Part shown: positions 8,165 to 14,973 of the stretch, piece after piece | Position numbering within the stretch: the first letter of the stretch is position 1 | How the letters are laid out: the number at the start of each line of letters is the position of its first letter | Assembly: GCA_943331295.2 (NCBI GenBank) | Contig: CALQLA020000012.1 | Coordinates: forward strand, 50,306 to 114,305 | Length of the DNA stretch: 64,000 bases | Direction: 5' to 3' | Source of the DNA: Bordetella parapertussis | Lineage (GTDB): Bacteria; Pseudomonadota; Gammaproteobacteria; Burkholderiales; Casimicrobiaceae | Notes under the pieces: model-generated | The model's database searches: none | Seen by the model: the letters and a program-made list of their open reading frames with translations, nothing else | What the model was told of the DNA's origin: nothing | Translations under genes and position numbers: made by a program

Positions 8165-9244
8165 ATGAAGATCGGCACTCTGAAGGCGTTGGGCGCTCTC
8201 GCGCTGGGTGCGCTGGCAGTCACCGGAGCCGCGCAGGCCCAGCAGGCCGGCGCGAGCTTCCAGGCCCTGGTCGACGGCGCAAAAAAGGAAGGAAAGCTCG
8301 TCGTCTGGTCGCCGTTGCCCAGTCGCCCCGAGGCGCAGCAAGCCGCGATCGAGGCGTTTAACAAGCGCTTCGGGCTCAGCACCAAGCTCGAATGGGTGCC
8401 GATGGCGGCGCCGACGGCCAACACACGCGCGATTGCCGAGCGCGCGGGCGGCAAGGTCACCGGCGACATCATCGGCGGCGCGTCGATCGGCGAGATCATC
8501 ACCGCACGCGACGCGAACCTGATCAAGACCTACGACTGGCGTGCCACGTTCGGCCCGCAGATGCCGCAGATCAACGAGATTGACGGCCTTGCGGAGTTCC
8601 GCGGCCTGGGCCTCCTCTACATGGTCGCGCACAACGGCATCGGTTGGAATCCCAAGATGATCCAGGCGGGCGAGGTGCCGAACACCGTGGAGGAGATGAC
8701 CAATCCGAAGTGGCAGGGCAAGATCGGCGCGAACGCGTTCTTCCTGGTGCCGCTTGACATCATGTCGCTGTGCATGGGCGAGGAGAAGGCATTGAAGCTT
8801 GCGGACGGGCTCATCGCGAACAAGCCGGTGCTCGGTCGCGGCTCGCCGCCGGTCAACCAGTTCATCACGACCGGCCAGGTGCCGTTCGGCATGACGATCT
8901 CGCTGGTCGCCGAGAATGCCGCGCGCAACAAGGAACCGATCGACTTCAAGATGTACGCGGACTACGTGATCTCCACCGAGAACTATGTCTACGTCCTCGA
9001 GGGCTCGCCGAATCCGAATACCGCGCGCCTCTTCGCCGCATGGCTGGCGGTGGAAGGATGGAAGGTCGTCGACCCGATCGAGCCGCTGCCGAGCATCCTC
9101 GACAAGAACAACAAGTTCATCAAGATGGCCGCCGCGCAGGTCGCGAAGGGCGGGAAGGCTTGCCGCGTCGAGAACGCGGCGAATGCGGCGCAGATCGGCC
9201 GCGTTCGCGAGGCGGTGACGCTGAAGCTGAGCGGCCAGCGCTGA
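8165..9244 (+). CDS. ABC transporter periplasmic binding protein (family 1, Fe3+-type fold)
   Basis: A 359-residue secreted receptor. The N-terminus is a clear signal peptide (MKIGTLKALGALALGALAVTG, cleavage after AQA), preceded by an excellent AGGAGG. The mature part is a type-2 periplasmic binding fold (KKEGKLVVWSPLP...AIEAFNKRFG) as in AfuA/PotD relatives. An upstream extension of the frame to 8060 lacks a ribosome site and crosses the promoter. It follows the ATPase and permease genes and ends at a strong terminator. I infer delivery of the pathway acid to the transporter; the conserved iron-binding tyrosine pair is not obvious, which argues against iron. Confidence 0.92.
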   Translation: MKIGTLKALGALALGALAVTGAAQAQQAGASFQALVDGAKKEGKLVVWSPLPSRPEAQQAAIEAFNKRFGLSTKLEWVPMAAPTANTRAIAERAGGKVTGDIIGGASIGEIITARDANLIKTYDWRATFGPQMPQINEIDGLAEFRGLGLLYMVAHNGIGWNPKMIQAGEVPNTVEEMTNPKWQGKIGANAFFLVPLDIMSLCMGEEKALKLADGLIANKPVLGRGSPPVNQFITTGQVPFGMTISLVAENAARNKEPIDFKMYADYVISTENYVYVLEGSPNPNTARLFAAWLAVEGWKVVDPIEPLPSILDKNNKFIKMAAAQVAKGGKACRVENAANAAQIGRVREAVTLKLSGQR

Positions 9245-9260
9245 CGGGCGCACGACACGG

Positions 9261-9297
9261 GGCCGGCCGGGCGATGTTCGCCCGGCCGGCCTTCTTT
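9261..9297. terminator. Bidirectional intrinsic terminator
   Basis: A 13-bp perfect GC stem (GGCCGGCCGGGCG / CGCCCGGCCGGCC) with loop ATGTT is followed by TTCTTT. It lies between the convergent receptor gene and the cupin gene, so it can end both transcripts. Confidence 0.8.
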
Positions 9298-9707
9298 CAT
9301 TCGTCGAACTTCTCGGTCTGGTACTTCGTCAACTCGAGGAAGTCGGGCCGGATCGGCGAGAAGATGTCGAGGTTGATCGCCACACCGTCCTCGACGGCCG
9401 GCGGCTCCACCCAGTGCTCGACCAGCGGCGGAATGCGCACCACCGTTCCCGGCCCGCAATCGTGCACCTGGTCGCCCACGTGCAGTTTCACGCGCCCTTG
9501 CAGGATCATGAAGATCTGCTCGATGTCGTGCGTGTGCGGCGGCTTCATCGGCGTTCCCGGCCTGAGGTGGCTGTAGCCGATCGCCACGTTGCTGCTGCGA
9601 AAGCCGCGCACCGTGATGCCATCGTAGTCGAAGGCGGGAATCGTCTCCCAGTTGTAGGCCGGCACGCGCGAGGGGACGCCGGATGCTTCGTCGTTGCTCA
9701 TTGCCAT
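9297..9707 (-). CDS. Cupin-domain protein
   Basis: A 136-residue single-cupin protein. Motif 1 has HTH (PPHTHDIEQIF, with the Glu ligand) and motif 2 has PPLVEHW, so all metal ligands of the cupin fold are present. It could be a small isomerase, dioxygenase or decarboxylase acting on a pathway acid. It is the last gene of the thiolase-DUF35-MaoC operon, four bases after MaoC, and ends in the shared terminator. A second cupin lies at 11932-12576. Confidence 0.85.
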   Translation of the reverse strand: MAMSNDEASGVPSRVPAYNWETIPAFDYDGITVRGFRSSNVAIGYSHLRPGTPMKPPHTHDIEQIFMILQGRVKLHVGDQVHDCGPGTVVRIPPLVEHWVEPPAVEDGVAINLDIFSPIRPDFLELTKYQTEKFDE

Positions 9708-9711
9708 GACC

Positions 9712-10167
9712 TCAGTCGAACACCAGCGAAATGGTCTGCGCGATCATCGCGGGACGCTCCTGCCCTTCGCGCTCCAGCGTGCTGTCGACGATGATCCGCC
9801 AGCCGCCGCCGCTCTCTTCGACAGCCGCGACCGTCTGGCGCAGTCGCACGCGGGCGCCCGCGGGCACGGAATTCGTGAAGCGGACCTTGTTGAGCCCGTA
9901 GTTGAGGCCGCGCGAACGCCTCTCGACGCGCCAGATCTGCGGTGCGAGCCGCGGCAGCAGCGACAACAGCAGGTAACCGTGCGCGATCGTCCGTCCGCCG
10001 GGCAGTTCGTTGCGCGCACGCTCGACGTCGACATGAATCCACTGGTGGTCGCCGGTGGCATCCGCGAAGGCGTCGATCATCGGCTGGTCGATGGCCAGCC
10101 ATTCGCTCGTTCCCAGTTCCTTTCCGACATGCGCGCGCATGTCCGATGCTGTAGCTAGGACCATCAT
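9712..10167 (-). CDS. MaoC-family enoyl-CoA hydratase
   Basis: A 151-residue single hot-dog protein of the (R)-specific hydratase type. The hydratase motif is present as FADATGDHQWIH with Asp40 and His45, followed by RTIAHGYLLLSL. The start at 10167 has AAGGAGG seven bases upstream and overlaps the stop of the DUF35 gene by four bases (ATGA), so the two are probably translationally coupled. Longer frames upstream are the DUF35 gene read out of frame. With its neighbours it resembles the ChsH hydratase step of steroid side-chain degradation. The likely reaction is addition of water to an enoyl-CoA made by the dehydrogenase pair. Confidence 0.88.
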   Translation of the reverse strand: MMVLATASDMRAHVGKELGTSEWLAIDQPMIDAFADATGDHQWIHVDVERARNELPGGRTIAHGYLLLSLLPRLAPQIWRVERRSRGLNYGLNKVRFTNSVPAGARVRLRQTVAAVEESGGGWRIIVDSTLEREGQERPAMIAQTISLVFD

Positions 10168-10580
10168 GGGCGTACCTCCTTCGGCGCGTCCGGCGCGAAC
10201 ATCGGCACAGGCGGTCCTTCCGGCGTGGCAACGAATCGCACGGCCACGCGCATGCCGATGGCGATTGCGTCGGATTCGCATCCGACGATGTTGGTCATCA
10301 TCGTTACCCCCTCGTCGAGCGTGACGTAGGCGAGCGCGTACGGTTCCTTCTCCCGGCGCATGACGGTGAAACTGTAGACCGTCCCGCGGCCGGCGCTTTC
10401 CAACCACTGCGTGCGGTCGCTGAAGCAATGCGGGCAGATCGTGCGCGGGTAGTAGTGATTGCGTGTGCAATCCGGGCAGTGCTTCACGAGGAGTCGTCCG
10501 GCAGCGGCCGCCTCCCAGAATTCGCGCGTCTCGGGCGAGACTTGCGGCGAAGCGATTGGCTGGCGCGCAAGGATTGCCAT
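10164..10580 (-). CDS. DUF35 / Zn-ribbon OB-fold protein (aldolase partner)
   Basis: A 138-residue protein with an N-terminal helix, a zinc ribbon (Cys35, Cys38, Cys49, Cys52; CPDC...CPHC) and a C-terminal OB-fold. The family binds acyl-CoA and forms complexes with thiolase-like proteins; in steroid degraders the DUF35 domain of ChsH2 is the obligate partner of aldolase Ltp2. The start at 10580 lies two bases after the thiolase-like stop codon, and the gene overlaps MaoC by four bases. The tight packing supports a physical complex. Confidence 0.87.
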   Translation of the reverse strand: MAILARQPIASPQVSPETREFWEAAAAGRLLVKHCPDCTRNHYYPRTICPHCFSDRTQWLESAGRGTVYSFTVMRREKEPYALAYVTLDEGVTMMTNIVGCESDAIAIGMRVAVRFVATPEGPPVPMFAPDAPKEVRP

Positions 10581-10582
10581 CG

Positions 10583-11752
10583 TCAGATCCTTTCGAGGAT
10601 CAGCGTTGCGCTGCCGTGGCGCGTGGCGAGCGAACCGCCGGTGCCGTTCGCGAGCGCGAGGCGGCAATTGGGCACCTGCACGGCCGGGTGCGCTTCGCCG
10701 CGCAACTGGCGGACCGCCTCGATGATCTTGGTGATGCCGCCGCGATTGGCCGGATGATTGTTGCAAAGACCGCCACCGTCGGTGTTGAATGGCAGGCGTC
10801 CCACACCCGAAATGAGATTGCCGTCGGCGACAAACCGGCCGCCCGCGCCCTTCTCGCAAAAGCCGAGATCCTCGAGCTGGATCAGCACGGTGATCGTGAA
10901 GCTGTCGTAGATCGAAACGTAGTCGATGTCGGACGGCTTCACGCCGGCCTCGGCGAACGCAGCTGGTCCGGACCATGCGGCGCCGGACACGGTGATGTCG
11001 AACGCGTTGCCGGACAGGTGTTTGGGTGCAGTGCCCGTCCCGATCACGCGCACCCGCGGACGACGCAGGTCGCGGGCAACCTCGGGGGCGGCGACCACGA
11101 CCGCGCCGCCGCCGTCGGAGATGACGCAGCAGTCGAGGCGCCGCAGCGGATCGGCGATGACGGGCGAATTCATCACCTCCTCGACCGTGACGGGCGCGCG
11201 CATTACCGCATGCGGATTGTGCTGCGCGTGCTGCGAGGCGGCCACGCGAATCCACGCGAGTTGCTCGGAGGTCGTGCCGTATTGGTAACGGTGGCGCATG
11301 GCGCATATCGCGTACATGCCGACGACGGTGGGCGCGTAGGGCAGTTCGAATGGCACGTCCGGAGCGGCGGCGGAAAAGACGCGCGGTGCCGTTCCCGTGG
11401 CCATGCCTTCGGCGCGCGGCCGGCCCGCGAGGGTGACAAGCGCCACTCGGCAGTGGCCAGCGGCGATCGCCTGGGCCGCATGCGCTACGTGGAGGAGCGG
11501 CGACGAGCCGCCAATGTCGGTGGAATCGAGGTGCCGCACGCGCAGCCCGAGATACTCGACCATCGACAGTGGACCGAGGCCCGGCGCGTCGCCCGCGCAG
11601 AAATAGCCGTCGACGTCGTCCTTCGAGAGGCCGGCATCGGCGAGCGCGCCGCGCGCGACCTCCGCGTGCAGCTGGCCGATCGACTTGTCGTCGGCCTTGC
11701 GCGTCGGATGCTCGTAGATGCCGACGATCTCGGCGTTCCCACGGATGCTCAT
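10583..11752 (-). CDS. Thiolase-fold protein, Ltp2-like (probable retro-aldolase)
   Basis: A 389-residue thiolase-superfamily protein (MSIRGNAEIVGIYEHPTR). By eye the nucleophilic Cys of true thiolases is replaced by Gly (STDIGGSSPL) and the second Cys near the C-terminus is absent (NGTGGSLAT), while the HP motif (NNHPAN) and the YDSFTI...LEDLGFCEKG segment of Ltp/DitF proteins remain. These features plus the adjacent DUF35 gene point to retro-aldol cleavage of a beta-hydroxyacyl-CoA rather than thiolysis. Starts at 11755 and 11752 are possible; the latter matches the family. A TATAAT just upstream suggests a nearly leaderless mRNA. First gene of the operon. Confidence 0.82.
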   Translation of the reverse strand: MSIRGNAEIVGIYEHPTRKADDKSIGQLHAEVARGALADAGLSKDDVDGYFCAGDAPGLGPLSMVEYLGLRVRHLDSTDIGGSSPLLHVAHAAQAIAAGHCRVALVTLAGRPRAEGMATGTAPRVFSAAAPDVPFELPYAPTVVGMYAICAMRHRYQYGTTSEQLAWIRVAASQHAQHNPHAVMRAPVTVEEVMNSPVIADPLRRLDCCVISDGGGAVVVAAPEVARDLRRPRVRVIGTGTAPKHLSGNAFDITVSGAAWSGPAAFAEAGVKPSDIDYVSIYDSFTITVLIQLEDLGFCEKGAGGRFVADGNLISGVGRLPFNTDGGGLCNNHPANRGGITKIIEAVRQLRGEAHPAVQVPNCRLALANGTGGSLATRHGSATLILERI

Positions 11753-11755
11753 CAT

Positions 11756-11769
11756 TTCATTATACAGAA
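11756..11769 (-). promoter_or_regulatory. IclR-type operator and -10 of the thiolase-like operon
   Basis: On the minus strand TTCTGTATAATGAA (11769-11756) matches the shared TTC-N8-GAA palindrome and contains a consensus -10 TATAAT (11764-11759). No convincing -35 is visible. A second, imperfect copy with one inserted base lies at about 11775-11790 (TTCCGGTATTTCGCAA). The -10 lies so close to the gene that transcription would start at about the ATG. Confidence 0.45.
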
Positions 11770-11840
11770 TCAACTTCCGGTATTTCGCAAGGTCACCCAG
11801 TGAACGAACGCCTGCTCTCCGGCGTGGGGCCGACTTCCCG

Positions 11841-11886
11841 TTGACATCTCTTTGCGTATATTCGTATGATGATGCGCAATACGGAA
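11841..11886 (+). promoter_or_regulatory. Promoter and IclR-type operator of the H1-tailed cupin gene
   Basis: TTGACA (11841-11846), 18 bases, TATGAT (11865-11870), then TGCGCAATACGGAA (11873-11886). The operator again begins two bases after the -10. The predicted leader is about 55 bases. Confidence 0.68.
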
Positions 11887-11931
11887 ACATTCGGAGCGAT
11901 CAAGCGCTTCCGCGCACGAGGAGGAAAGGCG

Positions 11932-12576
11932 ATGGCGAAGACGAGCGGAAAAGCCGGAAAGGCGAAGACGGGTATTGCGAAGGCTGCCAAGGCAGCCCCC
12001 AAGCCCGCGGCGCAGCGCAAAGTTGCGAAGGCGACCACGGCGGCGAAACCGGCTGCCAAGCCTGCGCCCGGCCGCACTACGGCGAAAACGGCGCGCCCGG
12101 CTGCCAAGTCCGCGAAGCCGGCCGCCAAGCGCGCACCGCGCCGCGCGGCGGTCAAGAAGGCGCGCTCGGTCGATCCGAGCAAGCGCCACACGTTCCTGAT
12201 CAAGCACTTCGAGGGTGACTCGGACTTCAAGAACGACGGTCACCGTGCGTATGCCTTCTACCGCGACCTCGGCCTCGCCAAGGCGACCAACGGCATGGCG
12301 CAGGCACACATCATCCGCATGGTGCCCCCGTGCACGGACGAGGTGCGCAAGCGCCACTATCACGTCACGAAACTCCAGTACGCCTACATCCTGCGCGGCT
12401 GGATGAAGCTCGAGGTCGAAGGCCAGGGTCCGATGGTCGCCAAGGAGGGCACGTTCTTCATGCTGCCCCAGAACATCAGGCACACAGTGCTCGACTACTC
12501 GGACGATTGCGAGATGATGGAAGTCATCTTGCCCGCCGACTACGAGACGGTGAGCGTCCCGCCTGTCGCCGTCTGA
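11932..12576 (+). CDS. Cupin protein with histone-H1-like Lys/Ala tail
   Basis: A 214-residue protein. Residues 1 to about 80 are a low-complexity Ala/Lys/Pro tail like bacterial histone-H1 mimics (AlgP, BpH1). Residues 85-214 are a cupin: RHYH (His142, His144) with Gln149 where Glu is usual, then His184 in QNIRHT. ATG at 11932 is chosen because GAGGAGGAAAGG lies just upstream; the frame is open further upstream but that part overlaps the promoter. It is a monocistronic gene divergent from the thiolase-like operon and appears IclR-controlled. The tail may bind nucleic acid or polyanions; why a catabolic cupin has it is unknown. Confidence 0.85.
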   Translation: MAKTSGKAGKAKTGIAKAAKAAPKPAAQRKVAKATTAAKPAAKPAPGRTTAKTARPAAKSAKPAAKRAPRRAAVKKARSVDPSKRHTFLIKHFEGDSDFKNDGHRAYAFYRDLGLAKATNGMAQAHIIRMVPPCTDEVRKRHYHVTKLQYAYILRGWMKLEVEGQGPMVAKEGTFFMLPQNIRHTVLDYSDDCEMMEVILPADYETVSVPPVAV

Positions 12577-12691
12577 GAATGGGCGATCGCGCCGGCGGTC
12601 GGGCTTCGTGCTCGCGCCGCCGCCGCTTCGGTCCTAAGGCAAGATTGGTGCTGCACACTCCGGTGTTTGCGCGTGGGACGGCCCGCCGCGC

Positions 12692-13843
12692 TCACAGCCC
12701 CAGCACGTTCTTGGCGACGATCCCGCGCTGGATTTCGCTGCTTCCGCCGTAGATCGTCGCCGGGCGCGCGTTGAAGTAGGTCGCGAGCACGTCCTCCGGA
12801 CCCGCTCCGAACTCGGAGGTCGAGCGCACAGGCCCCGCGCTCGCCGCCGCCTCTAGCATCAGCTCGGAAATGCGAGCGTAGGTCTCGGTGGCGAAAATTT
12901 TCAGTATCGACACGTCAGGCCCCAGCTTGCGGCCGGCGCGCACTTCGTCGGCGAATCTGCCGTACAGGCTCGACAGATCCTCGACGTCGAGCGCGAGGCG
13001 CGTGTAGCGCTCGGCGAAGACGGGATCGGCGAACAGCGCATTCGCATCGCCAAGCCGCTCGAGCTGGCGAAGCGCGTACTGCGACTGCTTCGGGCTGCCG
13101 AGAAAGATCCGCTCGAAGCCGAGCAGCGACTTCGCGATGCCCCATCCGGCATTGGGCTTGCCGACCAGGTTGTCGCGCGACACGCGCACGTCGTCGAAGA
13201 ATACCTCGCAGAACTCCTCTTCGCCGGCGAGGTTGCGAATCGGCCTCACGGTAATGCCGGGCGCCGTCATGTCGACGAGCAGGAAGCTGATGCCCTCCTG
13301 CTTGCGCGCGGCCGCATCGGTGCGCACCAGCAGGAACATGTGCGTGGCGTCCTGCGCGAGCGTCGTCCAGGTCTTCTGGCCGTTGACGACGTACGCGTCG
13401 CCGTCGATCACCGCGGACGTGCGCAGGCTCGCGAGATCCGAACCGGCATTGGGTTCCGAATAGCCCTGGCACCAGAGATGCTCGCCCGAGATGATCCGGG
13501 GCAGGTACAGCGCGCGCTGCGCGTCTGTGCCCTCCTGGATCAGCAGCGGGCCGACGAGGTTGATCCCCATGTCCGGCGTTCGCGCTACGCCGAAAGCCTC
13601 CTGCTCTTCCAGCAGAATGAGTAGCTTGTCCTGCCCGAGGCCCATCCCGCCCCAGCGCACAGGCCAGGCGGGCGCGGCCCAGCCCTTCGCCGAGAGTGTC
13701 GCGTACCAGCCGCGAATCTGCGGCCAGTGCAGCCTGTGCATCGGATAACGCAGTTCGGGCGGATAGTTCGTCGCGAAGAACGCGCGCGCGGTCTCGCGGA
13801 AGGCGTCGTTGTCGAGCGCGTTCCAGTCCGTGGTCTCGGTCAT
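12692..13843 (-). CDS. Acyl-CoA dehydrogenase, catalytic subunit of a probable heteromer
   Basis: A 383-residue flavoprotein with the full acyl-CoA dehydrogenase layout: N-terminal helical domain, middle barrel (GYSEPNAGSDLASL, NGQKTWTT) and C-terminal helices ending YGGSSEIQR. The MCAD-type base (Glu in YEG) is Gly, but a Glu sits in GFERI at the helix-G position used by isovaleryl-CoA dehydrogenase. The start at 13843 overlaps the upstream dehydrogenase gene by four bases (ATGA). It oxidises an acyl-CoA to an enoyl-CoA and passes electrons to ETF. Third gene of the ligase-dehydrogenase operon. Confidence 0.9.
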   Translation of the reverse strand: MTETTDWNALDNDAFRETARAFFATNYPPELRYPMHRLHWPQIRGWYATLSAKGWAAPAWPVRWGGMGLGQDKLLILLEEQEAFGVARTPDMGINLVGPLLIQEGTDAQRALYLPRIISGEHLWCQGYSEPNAGSDLASLRTSAVIDGDAYVVNGQKTWTTLAQDATHMFLLVRTDAAARKQEGISFLLVDMTAPGITVRPIRNLAGEEEFCEVFFDDVRVSRDNLVGKPNAGWGIAKSLLGFERIFLGSPKQSQYALRQLERLGDANALFADPVFAERYTRLALDVEDLSSLYGRFADEVRAGRKLGPDVSILKIFATETYARISELMLEAAASAGPVRSTSEFGAGPEDVLATYFNARPATIYGGSSEIQRGIVAKNVLGL

Positions 13844-14973
13844 CCGCATTCTCCGGTTGCCGCAACGCGGGCCGCAGCGATTCGCGCGCGATGCACGCTC
13901 GCGGTTCCGTAGCGCGCCGCGAGCACCACCGCGCGCTTCACGAGCAGGCCGACGTCGCACTCGTGCGTGATGCCGATCGCGCCGTGCATCTGGATCGCTT
14001 CGCGGCCGACCGCGAGTGCCGCATCGCTGCAGCGCACCTTGACGCGACTTGCCCGGCGCGCGCGCAGCAGGCGATCGTCGACGCCCCATTCGCGCAACAC
14101 ATCGGCGAGGCACGCGCCGCCGAGCTCCTGCTGGACGTACAGGTCGACCGCGCGATGCTGCAGCGCCTGGAACGAGCCGATCGGCTGGCCGAACTGGCGA
14201 CGCGTGCGCAGGTATTCGAGTGTTGTCGCGAGCAGGTGCCGCGTGAGGCCGAGCAGCTCGGCCGCTGTCGCACAGGCCGCATCGTCGAACGCGCCGGCCA
14301 GCGCTGCGGCACCCACGGCGGCCGAAGCGACGGACGTCGCCGCGGAGACGGGCGCATGCGTGAAGCCCAGCTCGCCGATGCTGCCGCCATCGGCACTGCG
14401 GTCGATTCGAATGTCGACGCCCTTGGTGCCACGCTCGATCCAGTGAATTTCCACGCCGCCCTCGGCGCGTACAGCCACCAGGAATCCATCGGCCGACGCG
14501 GCGTGCGCCACGAAGCGCTTACGTCCCTCGATCGCCGGCGCGCCGCCGGTGACGCGTGTGACCATCGGTGCCCCGGGAAGATCGGACGGCCCTTCCTGCC
14601 ATGCAACCGCGGCGAAGGCCTCGCCCGCGGCGATGCGCTCGAGGAGAGCGCCTGCCGCCGGCCCGTCGCCCCGCCGCGCGATACCGACCGCGAACGCCGC
14701 CGCGCAGACCAGGGGTTCCGGAAGGATGGCGGGCCCCAGCTCCTCGGCGATGGCGGCAAGGGCGGGAAGTGCAAGGCCCGCGCCGCCGCGCGCCTCGGGG
14801 GCCATGAGCCCGATCCAGCCGAGGCTGGCGAGCTCGGTCCACCGTGCGCGATCGATCAATCCGTCGCCGTCGTGGAAGGGCCGTGCGCGCATCGCGGCGA
14901 CCTCGTCGCGCGCGAAGTCGCGTGCGGAGGCGCGGATCAGGGCGATCTCTTCGTCGGATGCGGCATTGCTCAT
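13840..14973 (-). CDS. Acyl-CoA dehydrogenase-like subunit lacking catalytic Glu
   Basis: A 377-residue acyl-CoA dehydrogenase-fold protein (MSNAASDEEIALIRASARDF at the start; RRQFGQPIGSFQALQH and MHGAIGITHE near the end). The position matching the helix-G base of isovaleryl-CoA dehydrogenase reads Ala (DDAACATAAEL), and the C-terminal base is also absent. That is the pattern of the non-catalytic partner in the alpha2-beta2 dehydrogenases of steroid side-chain degradation (ChsE1/ChsE2, FadE26/27). It overlaps both neighbours by ATGA, which supports equal expression with the 12692-13843 subunit. Confidence 0.86.
   Translation of the reverse strand: MSNAASDEEIALIRASARDFARDEVAAMRARPFHDGDGLIDRARWTELASLGWIGLMAPEARGGAGLALPALAAIAEELGPAILPEPLVCAAAFAVGIARRGDGPAAGALLERIAAGEAFAAVAWQEGPSDLPGAPMVTRVTGGAPAIEGRKRFVAHAASADGFLVAVRAEGGVEIHWIERGTKGVDIRIDRSADGGSIGELGFTHAPVSAATSVASAAVGAAALAGAFDDAACATAAELLGLTRHLLATTLEYLRTRRQFGQPIGSFQALQHRAVDLYVQQELGGACLADVLREWGVDDRLLRARRASRVKVRCSDAALAVGREAIQMHGAIGITHECDVGLLVKRAVVLAARYGTASVHRARIAAARVAATGECG

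Noticed and set aside
5146..9244. An iron or thiamine uptake system, from the transporter family
   Set aside because: The genes share the operator of a catabolic IclR regulon, there is no Fur box or TPP riboswitch, and iron-ligand tyrosines are not obvious in the receptor; the family also imports organic acids.
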